From JALORV01 sp963712485 (GTDB taxonomy: Bacteria > Pseudomonadota > Gammaproteobacteria > Burkholderiales > Burkholderiaceae_F), in NCBI GenBank assembly GCA_963712485.1, contig CAVQID010000042.1, forward strand, positions 1 through 64,000: a DNA stretch of 64,000 bases. Reading direction: 5' to 3'. Shown piece after piece: positions 26,283 through 35,093 of this stretch; position 1 is the first letter of the stretch; each line of letters opens with the position of its first letter. The notes beneath the pieces were generated by a model. That model did not search any database. It had not been told where the DNA came from and worked only from the letters and a program-made list of their open reading frames with translations. Both the position numbers and the translations under genes were made by a program.

Positions 26283-28312
26283 TGGGAGCTTTGTTCCTGG
26301 GCGGCGCCGATCGGCCGATCGAGCGGCGGCCACAGGAATTCGCCGGGGTGCGAGATGAGCCGCCCGCGGATCGCGCGGTACACCTTGGCGCGGTTGGTCG
26401 GCGAAATGTCGACCGCACGCATCGCGACCCGCAGGGCCAGTCCGAAGCTGACGCCGACATTCAGCGCGCCAATGACGACGATGCCGGCGACCGCCATCCA
26501 GAAGGGCGCGGTCGTCAGCGCATCGAGGCCGAGCGAGAATGCCGCAACCGCCACCTGGCCGGTTGACAGCGTCACGTGGCGCACTTCGAGCGGCAGTCCG
26601 AAGAAGGCGAACACCAGCGGTGTCAGTCCGAGCAGGACGCCGAGGCCGATGTTGCCGGCGAGTCCGGCGATGTTGTCGCGCCACCAGTCGGCGCGCTCGC
26701 GCGCTCCATCCGCTCCGAGGTGGTGCACGCGGCGGGCGTTGGTCGCAATCGCGGCATGCAGCTGGCGCACGGTGAAGGCGTTGTCCGCCCATCCGGCAAA
26801 GAGCCCCGAGAGCCACAGCAGCACACCGGTGTAGGCGGCGAACAGAAACGACGGCCCCAGTATCGAGTGCGATCGCAGGACTTCGCGCGCCTTGGCGTCG
26901 GAAATCGGGCCGTCGCCGAGGACGAGCCACCAGAGCAGGGCGACGGCGAGCACGGCCGGCATCACCGCCATCAGGTTGCCGAACACGGAGGCGACCTGGG
27001 ACCGGACCAGCGCCGCGCTCTCGCTCACCAGCGCCTCCACCTGGCCCGGGCGTTCGAGTTCACGCATGCGCGCGGCAAGCGCCGGGGCCGTCATCGCGGG
27101 CTGTTTGGTGGCGACCGTGAAGTGCGCCAGCGCGACCAGCACGAACACGCCGGCGTAATTGAGCGACGCGAACAACCCCTCCCAGAAGGGCGGCATATGG
27201 GCCGACGTGATCGCGAACTTCAGGTACACCGCAATGGCCATCAGCGCGCCGCCGCCGGCGCTGATCGCCAGCATGTGCCGGTACTGCGCACGAGTGCCTG
27301 CGATGTAGTGCGCTCCAGTTTCCGCATTGCGCTCGGCGATCCGGCGCGACAGCAGCCGCATGTTCTCGCGCCACAGCGCACCGACGCCGCGCGACTGCGC
27401 GTCCCGGCGCACGGCGTTCATCGCCTCGCGCAGGATGTGCAGCGGATCCTCTCCGGACATCCAGCGTGCCACTCTCTGCACACGCACGAGTTGAGCCCGC
27501 GTCCGTTCGCTGAGATAGAACAGATCGACCGAGACACCGGTCTCCGTCAGCTTGGCATGCAGCGTCGCCAGCAGCGCCAGGCTTTCGTCGACGACGTGGT
27601 CCAGCTCGCTGCGAGATGTTTCATCGCGGGCGGCCAGGAAAGCCTCCACGGCGGCGACCAACCGGCCAAAGGGGCTGTCAAGCGCGCTGCTGTCGGCAAA
27701 GCGCCGGCGCATATCGGACGCAAGGCCGACGGCCTGGGCTTCGGAAGCCAGCGTCAGCATCGCCGAGCCGAGTTGCGGATCCAGTTTCGCGGCTGACTCG
27801 GGTCCGACAAAGAGCAGGGCGACCCGGCGCGCGTCCTCGGCGGGCAGCAGGTCGATCCACGCAATGGTCCTGCGTGCGCCGAGCAGTGCGCCGATCAGCA
27901 GCGCGGGCTCCTTGCGGAAGTCGGGCTGCGGCAGCACCGCCGCGAGGCAGCGCTCGTAGAGTTCGGTCATGAAGCCCGCGCGCCGGGGTATCGCGCCGAC
28001 CGCCATCAGCTGCTCGAGATCGAGGTCATTCAGCAGCCCGGTGAGTGCGGCGCGCACGGCACGTCCGCCGTCCGTGTCGCGTTCGGACACCTGCAGCAGG
28101 AATCGCATGCGCGTGTGGGCGCGTGCAATGCCCTCGCTGTCGGCGGCGTCGGCAAGGTCTTTCTCGATCCAGCGCAGCGCGGCACGCACCCACTCGACGC
28201 GGTCGATTGCGTCCCGGGCACGCATCGCCGCGGCCAGCAGCTGATCGAGTTCGGGAGCCTCGGTCTCCACCGCTGGCCGCCGCGAGAGCCGCCTGAAGAT
28301 GCGCCATTCCAT
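26279..28312 (-). CDS. COG4389 'site-specific recombinase' family membrane protein
   Basis: A 677-residue protein matching the family that databases call site-specific recombinase (Gcr, COG4389). The N-terminal 330 residues are soluble and helical; the C-terminal half has several membrane segments (AGVFVLVALAHFTVA, AVMPAVLAVALLWWLVLG, GPSFLFAAYTGVLLWLSGLF, IGLGVLLGLTPLVFAFFGLP). I see no recombinase catalytic motif: neither the tyrosine R-H-R-Y set nor a serine-resolvase core. A membrane role is more consistent with the sequence than DNA recombination. Its start lies just seven bases from the ttcA stop, and its end overlaps the DUF454 gene. Confidence 0.85.
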   Translation of the reverse strand: MEWRIFRRLSRRPAVETEAPELDQLLAAAMRARDAIDRVEWVRAALRWIEKDLADAADSEGIARAHTRMRFLLQVSERDTDGGRAVRAALTGLLNDLDLEQLMAVGAIPRRAGFMTELYERCLAAVLPQPDFRKEPALLIGALLGARRTIAWIDLLPAEDARRVALLFVGPESAAKLDPQLGSAMLTLASEAQAVGLASDMRRRFADSSALDSPFGRLVAAVEAFLAARDETSRSELDHVVDESLALLATLHAKLTETGVSVDLFYLSERTRAQLVRVQRVARWMSGEDPLHILREAMNAVRRDAQSRGVGALWRENMRLLSRRIAERNAETGAHYIAGTRAQYRHMLAISAGGGALMAIAVYLKFAITSAHMPPFWEGLFASLNYAGVFVLVALAHFTVATKQPAMTAPALAARMRELERPGQVEALVSESAALVRSQVASVFGNLMAVMPAVLAVALLWWLVLGDGPISDAKAREVLRSHSILGPSFLFAAYTGVLLWLSGLFAGWADNAFTVRQLHAAIATNARRVHHLGADGARERADWWRDNIAGLAGNIGLGVLLGLTPLVFAFFGLPLEVRHVTLSTGQVAVAAFSLGLDALTTAPFWMAVAGIVVIGALNVGVSFGLALRVAMRAVDISPTNRAKVYRAIRGRLISHPGEFLWPPLDRPIGAAQEQSSH

Positions 28313-28318
28313 GACGCG

Positions 28319-29256
28319 TTACTCGGCCTCGGCGAAGCGGATCACGCCGTCGGTCGACTCCACGATCGGCTCGGACTCCGACGTGCACGGGTCGTCGTCA
28401 AACGCGATGTCGCCCTCCGGCTCCTGCTGGCCGGTGGGACGCAGCGAGGCGAAGTCGAAGAGCTGCGCATCCATCAGATGCGAGGGGACCACGCGGGCGA
28501 GCGCATTGAACGTATTCTCGACGCGGCCCGGGAAGCGCCGCTCCCACTCCTGCAGCATGCGCTTGACTTCCTGGCGCTTGAGGTTGGGCTGCGAGCCGCA
28601 CAGGTTGCAGGGAATGATCGGAAACTGCTGCACCTGCGCATAGCGCGCGAGATCGTCTTCCTTCACGTAGGCGAGCGGCCGTATCACGACATGGCGGCCG
28701 TCGTCCGACACGAGCTTGGGCGACATGCCCTTCAGCCGGCCGCCATAGAACAGATTCAGGAAAAAAGTCCCGAGGATGTCGTCGCGATGGTGGCCGAGCG
28801 CGATCTTGGTGGCGCCGAGTTCGCCTGCCACGCGGTAAAGCACGCCGCGCCGCAGCCGCGAGCACAGCGAGCACATCGTCTTGCCCTCGGGGATGATGCG
28901 CGTGACGATCGAGTAGGTGTCCTGGGTCTCGATGTGGAACGGCACGCCGCGCGCGACGCAGGTACTCCGGCAGCACGTCGGCCGGGAAGCCCGGCTGCTT
29001 CTGGTCGAGATTGACCGCGACGATGTCGAAGTCGATCGGCGCCCGCTCGCGCAGCGTCAGCAGGATCTCGAGCAGGCCGTAGCTGTCCTTGCCGCCGGAC
29101 AGGCAGACCATCACCTTGTCGCCGGTCTCGATCATGTTGAAGTCGCCAATCGCCTGACCGGCGAGACGCAGCAGTCGCTTGCGCGAGCTTGTTCGCCTCG
29201 CGCGCGTCCTTCTCCGCGCGCGCCGGCGTGGCGAGATGCTCCGCCGCGGTGCTCAT
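28319..29256 (-). CDS. ttcA: tRNA 2-thiocytidine(32) synthetase TtcA, two frameshifts
   Basis: Iron-sulfur enzyme that thiolates C32 of some tRNAs. The PP-loop is VMVCLSGGKDSYGLLEILL; the cluster cysteines are in MCSLCSRLRRGVLYR and the later CNLCGSQPNL, and the GHHRDDILGTFFLNLFYGG segment is diagnostic. The frame is broken near 29181-29184 and near 28955, each by one extra base. Repair restores NKLAKRLLRLAGQAIGDFNM and YLRARGVPFHIETQD, and gives exactly 311 residues. The ATG overlaps the folB stop. Full conservation around both breaks argues for consensus error. Confidence 0.88.
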
Positions 29257-29648
29257 GCCGACTCCTTGAAGTGCAGCACCTCGATGCCGACCGCATCGAC
29301 GTCGGGATACACATCGGGCTTCTCGCTGGCGACACGCACCGCGCGGACCGCCGGATGCGCGAGCAGGTTGCGTGCGATGTCGTCGACCAGCGTTTCCTGC
29401 AGGTTGATATGGCCCTGCTCGAGGCGGTGGCGGATCGTCAGGCGAATGAAGTCGTAGTCGAGCACCTCGTGGATGCGGTCGTGCCGGGGCGTGGAAAGCG
29501 CCAGCGGCACGTAGAGATCGACATTCAGTGCCAGGCGCTGCGCCCCTTCTTTCTCGAACGCATGGATGCCGATGTTGGCATCGACCATGTAGTTGCGCAG
29601 ATAGAGCCGCCGGCAGTCGGCCAGTCGCGGGTCGAGCAGGCCGCTCAT
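29253..29648 (-). CDS. folB: Dihydroneopterin aldolase
   Basis: Folate-pathway enzyme converting dihydroneopterin to 6-hydroxymethyl-dihydropterin. The 131-residue protein shows the FolB pattern: RLYLRNYMVDANIGIHAFEK near the start, then RLALNVDLYVPLA, HEVLDYDFIRLTIRH, LQETLVDDIARNLLAHPAVR and VRVASEKPDVYPDVDAVGIE, with the conserved active-site Glu and Lys in HAFEK and SEKPD. It overlaps both neighbours by four bases (SDR upstream, ttcA downstream), so the three form one coupled operon. Confidence 0.93.
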   Translation of the reverse strand: MSGLLDPRLADCRRLYLRNYMVDANIGIHAFEKEGAQRLALNVDLYVPLALSTPRHDRIHEVLDYDFIRLTIRHRLEQGHINLQETLVDDIARNLLAHPAVRAVRVASEKPDVYPDVDAVGIEVLHFKESA

Positions 29649-30451
29649 GGTGCGGACACCGGGTTCGCCGCCGGCTCCGTCAGGAACATCACGTCCCGCG
29701 GACTGCCGAGCAGGTGCTGGCCGCCGTCCACCAGCAGCGTCGTGCCCGTGATCGCCGGCGACCTGGCTACGAAGACGACGGCGTTGGCGATGTCTTCAGG
29801 CTCGCTCGATCTCCCGAGGGGCGTGCCGCCGTGTGCGGCCGCGAAGCCGGCCCCGGTCTGGTTGCCGGAAGGCAACGTGATGCCGGGGGCGATGCCGACA
29901 ACGCGGATGCGCGGCGCGAGGGCCTGTGCCAGCAGCACCGTCGCCTCTCGCAACGCTGCCTTCGACAGCGTGTACGACAGAAAGTCCGGATTCGGATTCC
30001 ACAGTTTCTGGTCCAGCAGATTGATGACGACGCCGCGATCGTCGTCAGCGAGCGCCGCGTGCAGCGACTGTGCCAGCAGCACCGGCGCGGCAACGTTGGT
30101 GCGGGCGCTGCGGCTAAAGATTTCGACGTCGAAGGTTGTCGCGCTGTCGTATTCGAACAGCGAAGCATTGTTGACGACACAGGTCACTGCGCCGAGTTCG
30201 TGGCTGCATTCGGCGAGCAGGCTGCGGACCCCGGCTTCAACGGCAAGGTCGCGGTTGACCGCGACGGCACGCCGCCCCAGCTCTTCGACCTGGCGCACGG
30301 TCTCGAGGGCGTCGTCGCGCGAAGTCGCGTAATGCACTGCGATGTCCCAGCCGTCGCGCGCGAGCGCGAGCGCGATCTCGCGACCGATACGGCGTGCTGC
30401 GCCGGTGACGAGTGCAGCACCGGAAGCTCTTGTCCTGCGACGGGCGACCAT
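29645..30451 (-). CDS. SDR oxidoreductase, pteridine-reductase-like (FolM type)
   Basis: A 268-residue short-chain dehydrogenase. The cofactor motif is ALVTGAARRIGREIALALAR, the TGxxxRxG form typical of pteridine reductases and FolM. NNASLFEYDS and the catalytic Tyr-x3-Lys in FLSYTLSKAALREAT are present; it ends near TGTTLLVDGGQHLLG. Direct coupling to folB supports a role in reducing dihydrofolate or dihydromonapterin rather than a generic substrate. The ATG at 30451 is preferred over an upstream in-frame ATG because the domain begins at once after MVARRRTRASG. Confidence 0.87.
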   Translation of the reverse strand: MVARRRTRASGAALVTGAARRIGREIALALARDGWDIAVHYATSRDDALETVRQVEELGRRAVAVNRDLAVEAGVRSLLAECSHELGAVTCVVNNASLFEYDSATTFDVEIFSRSARTNVAAPVLLAQSLHAALADDDRGVVINLLDQKLWNPNPDFLSYTLSKAALREATVLLAQALAPRIRVVGIAPGITLPSGNQTGAGFAAAHGGTPLGRSSEPEDIANAVVFVARSPAITGTTLLVDGGQHLLGSPRDVMFLTEPAANPVSAP

Positions 30452-30532
30452 GGTGACCTCGGAATTGCACAAGTGTAGCGGGGAGGTACGCGCGCTGGCC
30501 TTTCTCGACAGCGGCTTGGCTACCATGCGGCC

Positions 30533-31681
30533 ATGTCAGGACCTCATCGCACGCTGCCCGAACCGAGTGTCGAGCAGCGCGCCCACAGCGAGCAGTTGTG
30601 TGCACTGCTGGCGCGCGACATCGATGCGGCCGGCGGCTGGATTCCGTTCGATCGCTACATGCATCAGGTGCTGTATGCCCCTGGCCTGGGCTATTACGCG
30701 GCCGGCGCAACCAAGTTCGGCGCTGCTGCCGCCGGCGGCGACTTCGTCACCGCGCCGGAGATCTCGCCGCTTTTCGCGCAGGCGCTCGCGGCGCAGGTCG
30801 CGCAGGTGTTCGAGCAGACGCCGGCTCACGTCGTCGAGTTCGGTGCCGGCTCCGGCCGCCTGGCTGCGGACCTGATGCAGGCGCTGCGCGAGCGCGGCAC
30901 GCCGTGCGAGCGCTACGCGATCGTCGAAGTTTCGGCCGACCTGCGCGAGCGCCAGCAGCGACGGCTGGCCGGCGCGCCGGTCGAGTGGTTGACTGGGGCC
31001 CCGGCCGACCACGCGGGAGTGATGCTGGCGAACGAAGTGCTTGACGTCATGCCGGTGCGGCTGTTTGTCAAGCGCGGCCACTCGATCGTTGAGCGCGGTG
31101 TCGGATGGCGCGACGGCCGCCTTCACTATGTCGAGCGTGCTGCGGATCCCGAACTCGTGAATGCCGTGCGGGATATCGAACGGGATGTCGGCGAACTGCC
31201 GGACGGCTATGCGTCGGAGATCGGCTTCGAAGCGCGTGCGTGGATGCGCTCGGCCGCCGACTGGCTCGGCCATGGCGCGCTCCTCGCGCTCGACTATGGA
31301 TTCCCCCGACGCGAGTACTACCACCCGCAGCGCCTGATGGGCACGATCATGTGCCATTACCGGCATCATGCGCACGCCGATGCGTTGTGGCTGCCGGGGC
31401 TGAACGATGTCACCGCGCATGTGGACTTCAGCGCGATGGCAGACGCGGCACACACCGCCGGCCTGCAGGTGCTCGGGTACACGTCGCAGGCGCACTTCCT
31501 GCTCAACTGCGGACTCATCGAGCGCCTGGTGGCCGACCACAGCGCCATTCGAAGCAGCGCCGCGCATCGGCTCGTGTCCGAAGCGGAGATGGGAGAACTC
31601 GTCAAGGTGCTCGCGGTCGGACGCGGCCTGAACGTGCCGCTGATCGGCTTCGCGCACGGCGACCGGACCGCCCGTCTCTGA
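30533..31681 (+). CDS. SAM-dependent methyltransferase, MidA/NDUFAF7 family
   Basis: A 382-residue protein of the family whose eukaryotic members (NDUFAF7/MidA) dimethylate an arginine of respiratory complex I. It shows FDRYMHQVLYAPGLGYYAAG, GGDFVTAPEISPLFAQALA, VVEFGAGSGRLAADLMQAL (SAM motif), MLANEVLDVMPVRLF and LLALDYGFPRREYYHPQR. Bacterial targets are not established. It is divergent from the FolM-like gene with 81 bp between starts. A short DUF2905 gene follows after 43 bp. Confidence 0.9.
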   Translation: MSGPHRTLPEPSVEQRAHSEQLCALLARDIDAAGGWIPFDRYMHQVLYAPGLGYYAAGATKFGAAAAGGDFVTAPEISPLFAQALAAQVAQVFEQTPAHVVEFGAGSGRLAADLMQALRERGTPCERYAIVEVSADLRERQQRRLAGAPVEWLTGAPADHAGVMLANEVLDVMPVRLFVKRGHSIVERGVGWRDGRLHYVERAADPELVNAVRDIERDVGELPDGYASEIGFEARAWMRSAADWLGHGALLALDYGFPRREYYHPQRLMGTIMCHYRHHAHADALWLPGLNDVTAHVDFSAMADAAHTAGLQVLGYTSQAHFLLNCGLIERLVADHSAIRSSAAHRLVSEAEMGELVKVLAVGRGLNVPLIGFAHGDRTARL

Positions 31682-31724
31682 AGCGGGGCAGCGGCCGCAC
31701 GCCGCGTACACTCGTCGTCACCCG

Positions 31725-31916
31725 ATGAAATGGCTGCTCACCACCTTCCTTGCATTGCTCGTGCTGACCGCGTTGCAGCCATGGCTTCAGCGCTTCGGAA
31801 TCGGCCGGCTGCCGGGCGATCTGCGCTTCCGCATCAATGGCAAGGAGGTACTGCTGCCGTTTAGCAGCACGGTCGTGCTGTCGTTGCTGCTGATGTTGCT
31901 GGCGCGGCTGTTCTAA
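31725..31916 (+). CDS. DUF2905 small membrane protein
   Basis: A 63-residue protein with two membrane segments: KWLLTTFLALLVLTALQPWL and VVLSLLLMLLARLF. Between them lies the signature GIGRLPGDLRFRINGKEVLL of DUF2905. Function unknown. It is commonly found as a tiny gene at the end of operons in proteobacteria; here it follows the MidA-type gene and is convergent with cca, 19 bp away. Confidence 0.88.
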   Translation: MKWLLTTFLALLVLTALQPWLQRFGIGRLPGDLRFRINGKEVLLPFSSTVVLSLLLMLLARLF

Positions 31917-31934
31917 ACGCGCACGGCGCGGCGC

Positions 31935-33104
31935 TCAGGTGTCGCGCCTCGCCTGCGGTCCGTCCTGTTGCCGCTCGCCACTTCCATTCTCGTCCGAGTG
32001 CAGTGCACGGCTGACCGCGACAACGCGCTCCTGGCGGACCGCGCGTGGAATCTCTGCCGGATCGTTGCGGTGCAGACTGGCCAGAGCGCCTGCGTCGACG
32101 GCGCTCGCGGCCCGCAGCGCCTGGCGGAAACGATCGGCCGACTCCTCCTGAGCGGTTTCGAAGGCCTGCAACAGCAACTCGAAGCGCTCCGGACGGCGAA
32201 ACGCGTCGGCGCGTTCGAGCACGTCGACAATGGCCGCCGACGACTCCGCGGTCGCCAGCGCGTCACGCAACTCGACCAGCAGGCGCGCAAGCTGTGCAGA
32301 CTCCTGCGGCACGCGCAGCTTGCCGATCAGATCCGCCACGGTGCGCGGGCTGCGACAGGCACTTGCAAGCACCGCGAAGCGCGCCGGCAGGACCAGGCCT
32401 CGCGCGGCCGCGCGGTCGAGCGCGCTGCTGGTCGCGGCGAGATCCTCCAGCTCGATATAAAGGCGGTCGATCAGTCCACTGGCTGCGAGCACGTCGAGCA
32501 TGCGTGAGGGCCGTCGTTCCATCAGCCCGCGCGAGATCTCCTGCATCACGCGTTCCGGCACGAGCGCATCGGCCTCACCGTTGCGAACCATCTGGCGCAC
32601 CAGCTCGGCCGTGTCCGGTGCCACGTGGAACTGCGGAAACCGGGCCGCAAAGCGCGCCAGCCGCAGGATGCGGACCGGATCCTCGATGAACGCGTCGCCG
32701 ACATGGCGCAAGACTCCGGCGCGCAGGTCGCGCGCGCCGTTGTGCGGATCGATGAGCCGCCCGTCCTCGTCCAGCGCCATCGCGTTGATCGTCAGATCGC
32801 GGCGCGCGAGATCGGCCTCGAGGGAGACGTCGGGCGCGGCATGGAACACGAAGCCCTTGTATCCCGGGGCGGTCTTGCGTTCCGTGCGCGCAAGCGCGTA
32901 TTCCTCGTGCGTCTCCGGATGCAGGAACACCGGGAAGTCGCGGCCCACGGGGCGGAACCCGCGCGCAATCATGTCATCGGGCGTACCGCCAACGACCACC
33001 CAGTCGCGATCAGTCTCGAGCGCGGTGTCGAGTTCGCCGCGCTGCTGCCGGTCCTCGCCGAGCAATGCGTCGCGTACGCAGCCGCCGACGCGGTAGAACT
33101 TCAT
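31935..33104 (-). CDS. cca: CCA tRNA nucleotidyltransferase
   Basis: Class II CCA-adding enzyme that builds or repairs the 3' CCA of tRNAs. Catalytic-head motifs are KFYRVGGCVRDALLG, DRDWVVVGGTPDDMIARGF and EYALARTERK; LARRDLTINAMALDEDG, then EDPVRILRLARFAARFPQF form the neck. There is an insertion of roughly ten residues (DRQQRGELDTALE) between DALLG and DRDW compared with the compact form. The 389-residue product ends without the HD phosphohydrolase domain of the longest versions. The start ATG overlaps the GST stop by one base. Confidence 0.92.
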   Translation of the reverse strand: MKFYRVGGCVRDALLGEDRQQRGELDTALETDRDWVVVGGTPDDMIARGFRPVGRDFPVFLHPETHEEYALARTERKTAPGYKGFVFHAAPDVSLEADLARRDLTINAMALDEDGRLIDPHNGARDLRAGVLRHVGDAFIEDPVRILRLARFAARFPQFHVAPDTAELVRQMVRNGEADALVPERVMQEISRGLMERRPSRMLDVLAASGLIDRLYIELEDLAATSSALDRAAARGLVLPARFAVLASACRSPRTVADLIGKLRVPQESAQLARLLVELRDALATAESSAAIVDVLERADAFRRPERFELLLQAFETAQEESADRFRQALRAASAVDAGALASLHRNDPAEIPRAVRQERVVAVSRALHSDENGSGERQQDGPQARRDT

Positions 33105-33754
33105 CAGTGGTCGATGAGAACTTCGGGTTCGGCGCGCGCCGCTTCGACCCATAGTCGCATCGCGGGCAACGCGAGCACCGCGTCGGCGTATGCCGAAAGC
33201 ATCGGCGCAAGCGTGACGCCGTAGGTGTGGAAGCGCGTGACGACCGGCGCGTAGAACGCATCGGCGATCGAAAATGCTCCGAATAGCAGCGGCCCCCCGC
33301 TGCGATCCAGGCAATCGGACCAGATCGACTGGATACGGGCGATATCGGCGGCGACGTCATCGCGCCGCTGCGCTGCTGCGCCCTTGTCGTTCCACCGGGA
33401 CCGGATGTCCATCGACATATATGTGCGCATTGCGGCGAAGCCCGAGTGCATCTCGGCGGTCACCGCACGCGCGCGGGCCCGCTCGCCGGGGTTGGCCGGC
33501 CACAGCGTGCCGTTCACGTAACGCTCATTGGCGGTCTCGCAGATCGCCAGCGAGTCCCAGACGACCAGCGAACCGTCGACCAGGCACGGCACCTTGCCGC
33601 TCGGCGAGTGCCTGAGGATCTCGGCTTTGGTCTCCGGCTGATCCAGGCGGATGCGCTGTTCGTCGAACGCGACGCCGGCTTGATTCAGGGCCAGCCACGC
33701 GCGCAGCGACCAACTTGAGTAGTTCTTGTTGCCGATGACGAGGATGCGGCTCAT
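33104..33754 (-). CDS. Glutathione S-transferase family protein
   Basis: A 216-residue GST. The N-terminal thioredoxin-like domain reads ILVIGNKNYSSWSLRAWLAL, with the probable catalytic serine in NYSSWS, and the GSH-binding SGKVPCLVDGSLVVWDSLAI. The C-terminal helical domain carries DRSGGPLLFGAFSIADAFYA. This N-terminus is typical of a bacterial GST subgroup often next to cca in betaproteobacteria. Substrate unknown. It overlaps both neighbours by one to four bases. Confidence 0.9.
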   Translation of the reverse strand: MSRILVIGNKNYSSWSLRAWLALNQAGVAFDEQRIRLDQPETKAEILRHSPSGKVPCLVDGSLVVWDSLAICETANERYVNGTLWPANPGERARARAVTAEMHSGFAAMRTYMSMDIRSRWNDKGAAAQRRDDVAADIARIQSIWSDCLDRSGGPLLFGAFSIADAFYAPVVTRFHTYGVTLAPMLSAYADAVLALPAMRLWVEAARAEPEVLIDH

Positions 33755-34041
33755 TCTGGAGTGTCCTTGTCGCCCGCCCGGTAAACCGGTCGCCTTTCCT
33801 TGAGGTTCTCGCGCAGCACAGTGCGGTACTCGCCCGCGGAGCGGCTCGCGGTCTCGTCCGGCGCCTGCTCCGCCAGCTCGTCGCGCGTCAGCCCGCTGAA
33901 GGCGTTGTAGCGCGCCCTCGCATACATCATGATGGCGCGCGCCCAGGCGTGGAAGCGGTCGGCACCGGGTTCATTGGCCAGCGTGACGCACCGATCTGCA
34001 GCGTCGAGATTCTCGGGTAGTTCGTAATCGCGTTGCGCCAT
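33751..34041 (-). CDS. Small conserved hypothetical protein
   Basis: A 96-residue soluble protein, highly charged: DAADRCVTLANEPGADRFHA, then WARAIMMYARARYNAFSGLT and an acidic/basic tail. No domain is recognised. Its ATG at 34041 lies eight bases downstream of the NDUFA9-like gene, and its stop overlaps the GST start (ATGA), so it is translationally coupled to GST and may belong to the same operon as the epimerase-like gene. Confidence 0.75.
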   Translation of the reverse strand: MAQRDYELPENLDAADRCVTLANEPGADRFHAWARAIMMYARARYNAFSGLTRDELAEQAPDETASRSAGEYRTVLRENLKERRPVYRAGDKDTPE

Positions 34042-34049
34042 GTTGGTTC

Positions 34050-35015
34050 TCAACGGCGCGCGCGCGCCCGAAAACTGCCGAGCCGCGAGCGCAGGCCCTG
34101 GCCGGAAAGGTACGTGACTGCTTCGGCTTCCATCGGATGCAGTTCGATCCCGAGTTCGGCCGCCGGCGTGTACGGCTGGCTGCTGGCCACGTTGTCGCGT
34201 TGCATGGAGTCGAGGTTGTCGCGCGACATCATCGGCTCTCCCGGTGCAAGTTCCATCATGATGGCCTGCGCGCGGGCCAGGCCGCGGGGCAAACCGATGA
34301 CGGGCCGCGGGTGGCCCGAAACGCGCGCGGCAAACCGCACCAGTTCGCGCAGCGTGTAGATGCGTGGCCCGACCAGCTCATAAGCTTTGCGGTAAGTCAG
34401 CGGGTTGTCCAGCGCATTGACGAAGGCGTCTGCAACGTCACCGACGTATATCGGCTGGAAGCGTGCGCCGGCGTTGGCAATCGGCAGCACCGGCGCGAAA
34501 ACCGCCAGTGTCGCGAAGGTATTCAGGAACCGGTCCTCGGGTCCGAAGATCACGGAAGGCTGGAATATCGTCCAGTCGAGCGAGGAAGCGCGAACCGCCG
34601 CTTCGCCATCGCCCTTGCTGCGCTGGTACATCGAGGGTCCATGCGCATCGGCACCCAGCGCGCTCATGTGCAGGTACCGTCGCACCCCGAGCGCCCCGCA
34701 GCGACGGACGATGCGACGCGGCAGTTCGACGTGCGCGCGCTCGAACTCCGAGCCGTACGGCGTTCCGCGCGAGCCTTGCAGGATTCCCACCAAGTTGATC
34801 ACTGCATCGCGGCCGTCGAGCAGCCGATCGAGCGTCGCATCGTCATGCACGTCCGCCTCCACGACGTCGATCGTTGGGAGCGTGATCAGATGCGACGCCC
34901 GAGCGCGGTGGCGCACCGGCACCGTGACGTTCAGGCCGCGGTCGATGAGGCGATTGACGATATGGCGGCCGACGAAGCCGGCGCCGCCGATGACGAGGAT
35001 GTCAGTGTGTTGCAC
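34050..35015 (-). CDS. NAD(P)-binding protein of the NDUFA9 / epimerase-like SDR family
   Basis: An extended-SDR protein of about 321 residues. The nucleotide-binding motif is ILVIGGAGFVGRHIVNRLID, followed by DAVINLVGILQG and SALGADAHGPSMYQRSKGDG; the catalytic-type tyrosine and lysine are in SMYQRSKG. The family includes the accessory NDUFA9-like proteins of respiratory complex I. The GTG at 35015 (VQHTDILVIGG) places the motif at the usual distance from the start; an ATG at 35078 would add 21 poorly conserved residues. Confidence 0.83.
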   Translation of the reverse strand: MQHTDILVIGGAGFVGRHIVNRLIDRGLNVTVPVRHRARASHLITLPTIDVVEADVHDDATLDRLLDGRDAVINLVGILQGSRGTPYGSEFERAHVELPRRIVRRCGALGVRRYLHMSALGADAHGPSMYQRSKGDGEAAVRASSLDWTIFQPSVIFGPEDRFLNTFATLAVFAPVLPIANAGARFQPIYVGDVADAFVNALDNPLTYRKAYELVGPRIYTLRELVRFAARVSGHPRPVIGLPRGLARAQAIMMELAPGEPMMSRDNLDSMQRDNVASSQPYTPAAELGIELHPMEAEAVTYLSGQGLRSRLGSFRARARR

Positions 35016-35093
35016 GCGAGTCCGGGGAAGGGGTGCCGCGAGTCGCGATTCTATTCGGTGCGTGACGCCGCACGCCACGGCGTGGCGATCGCA

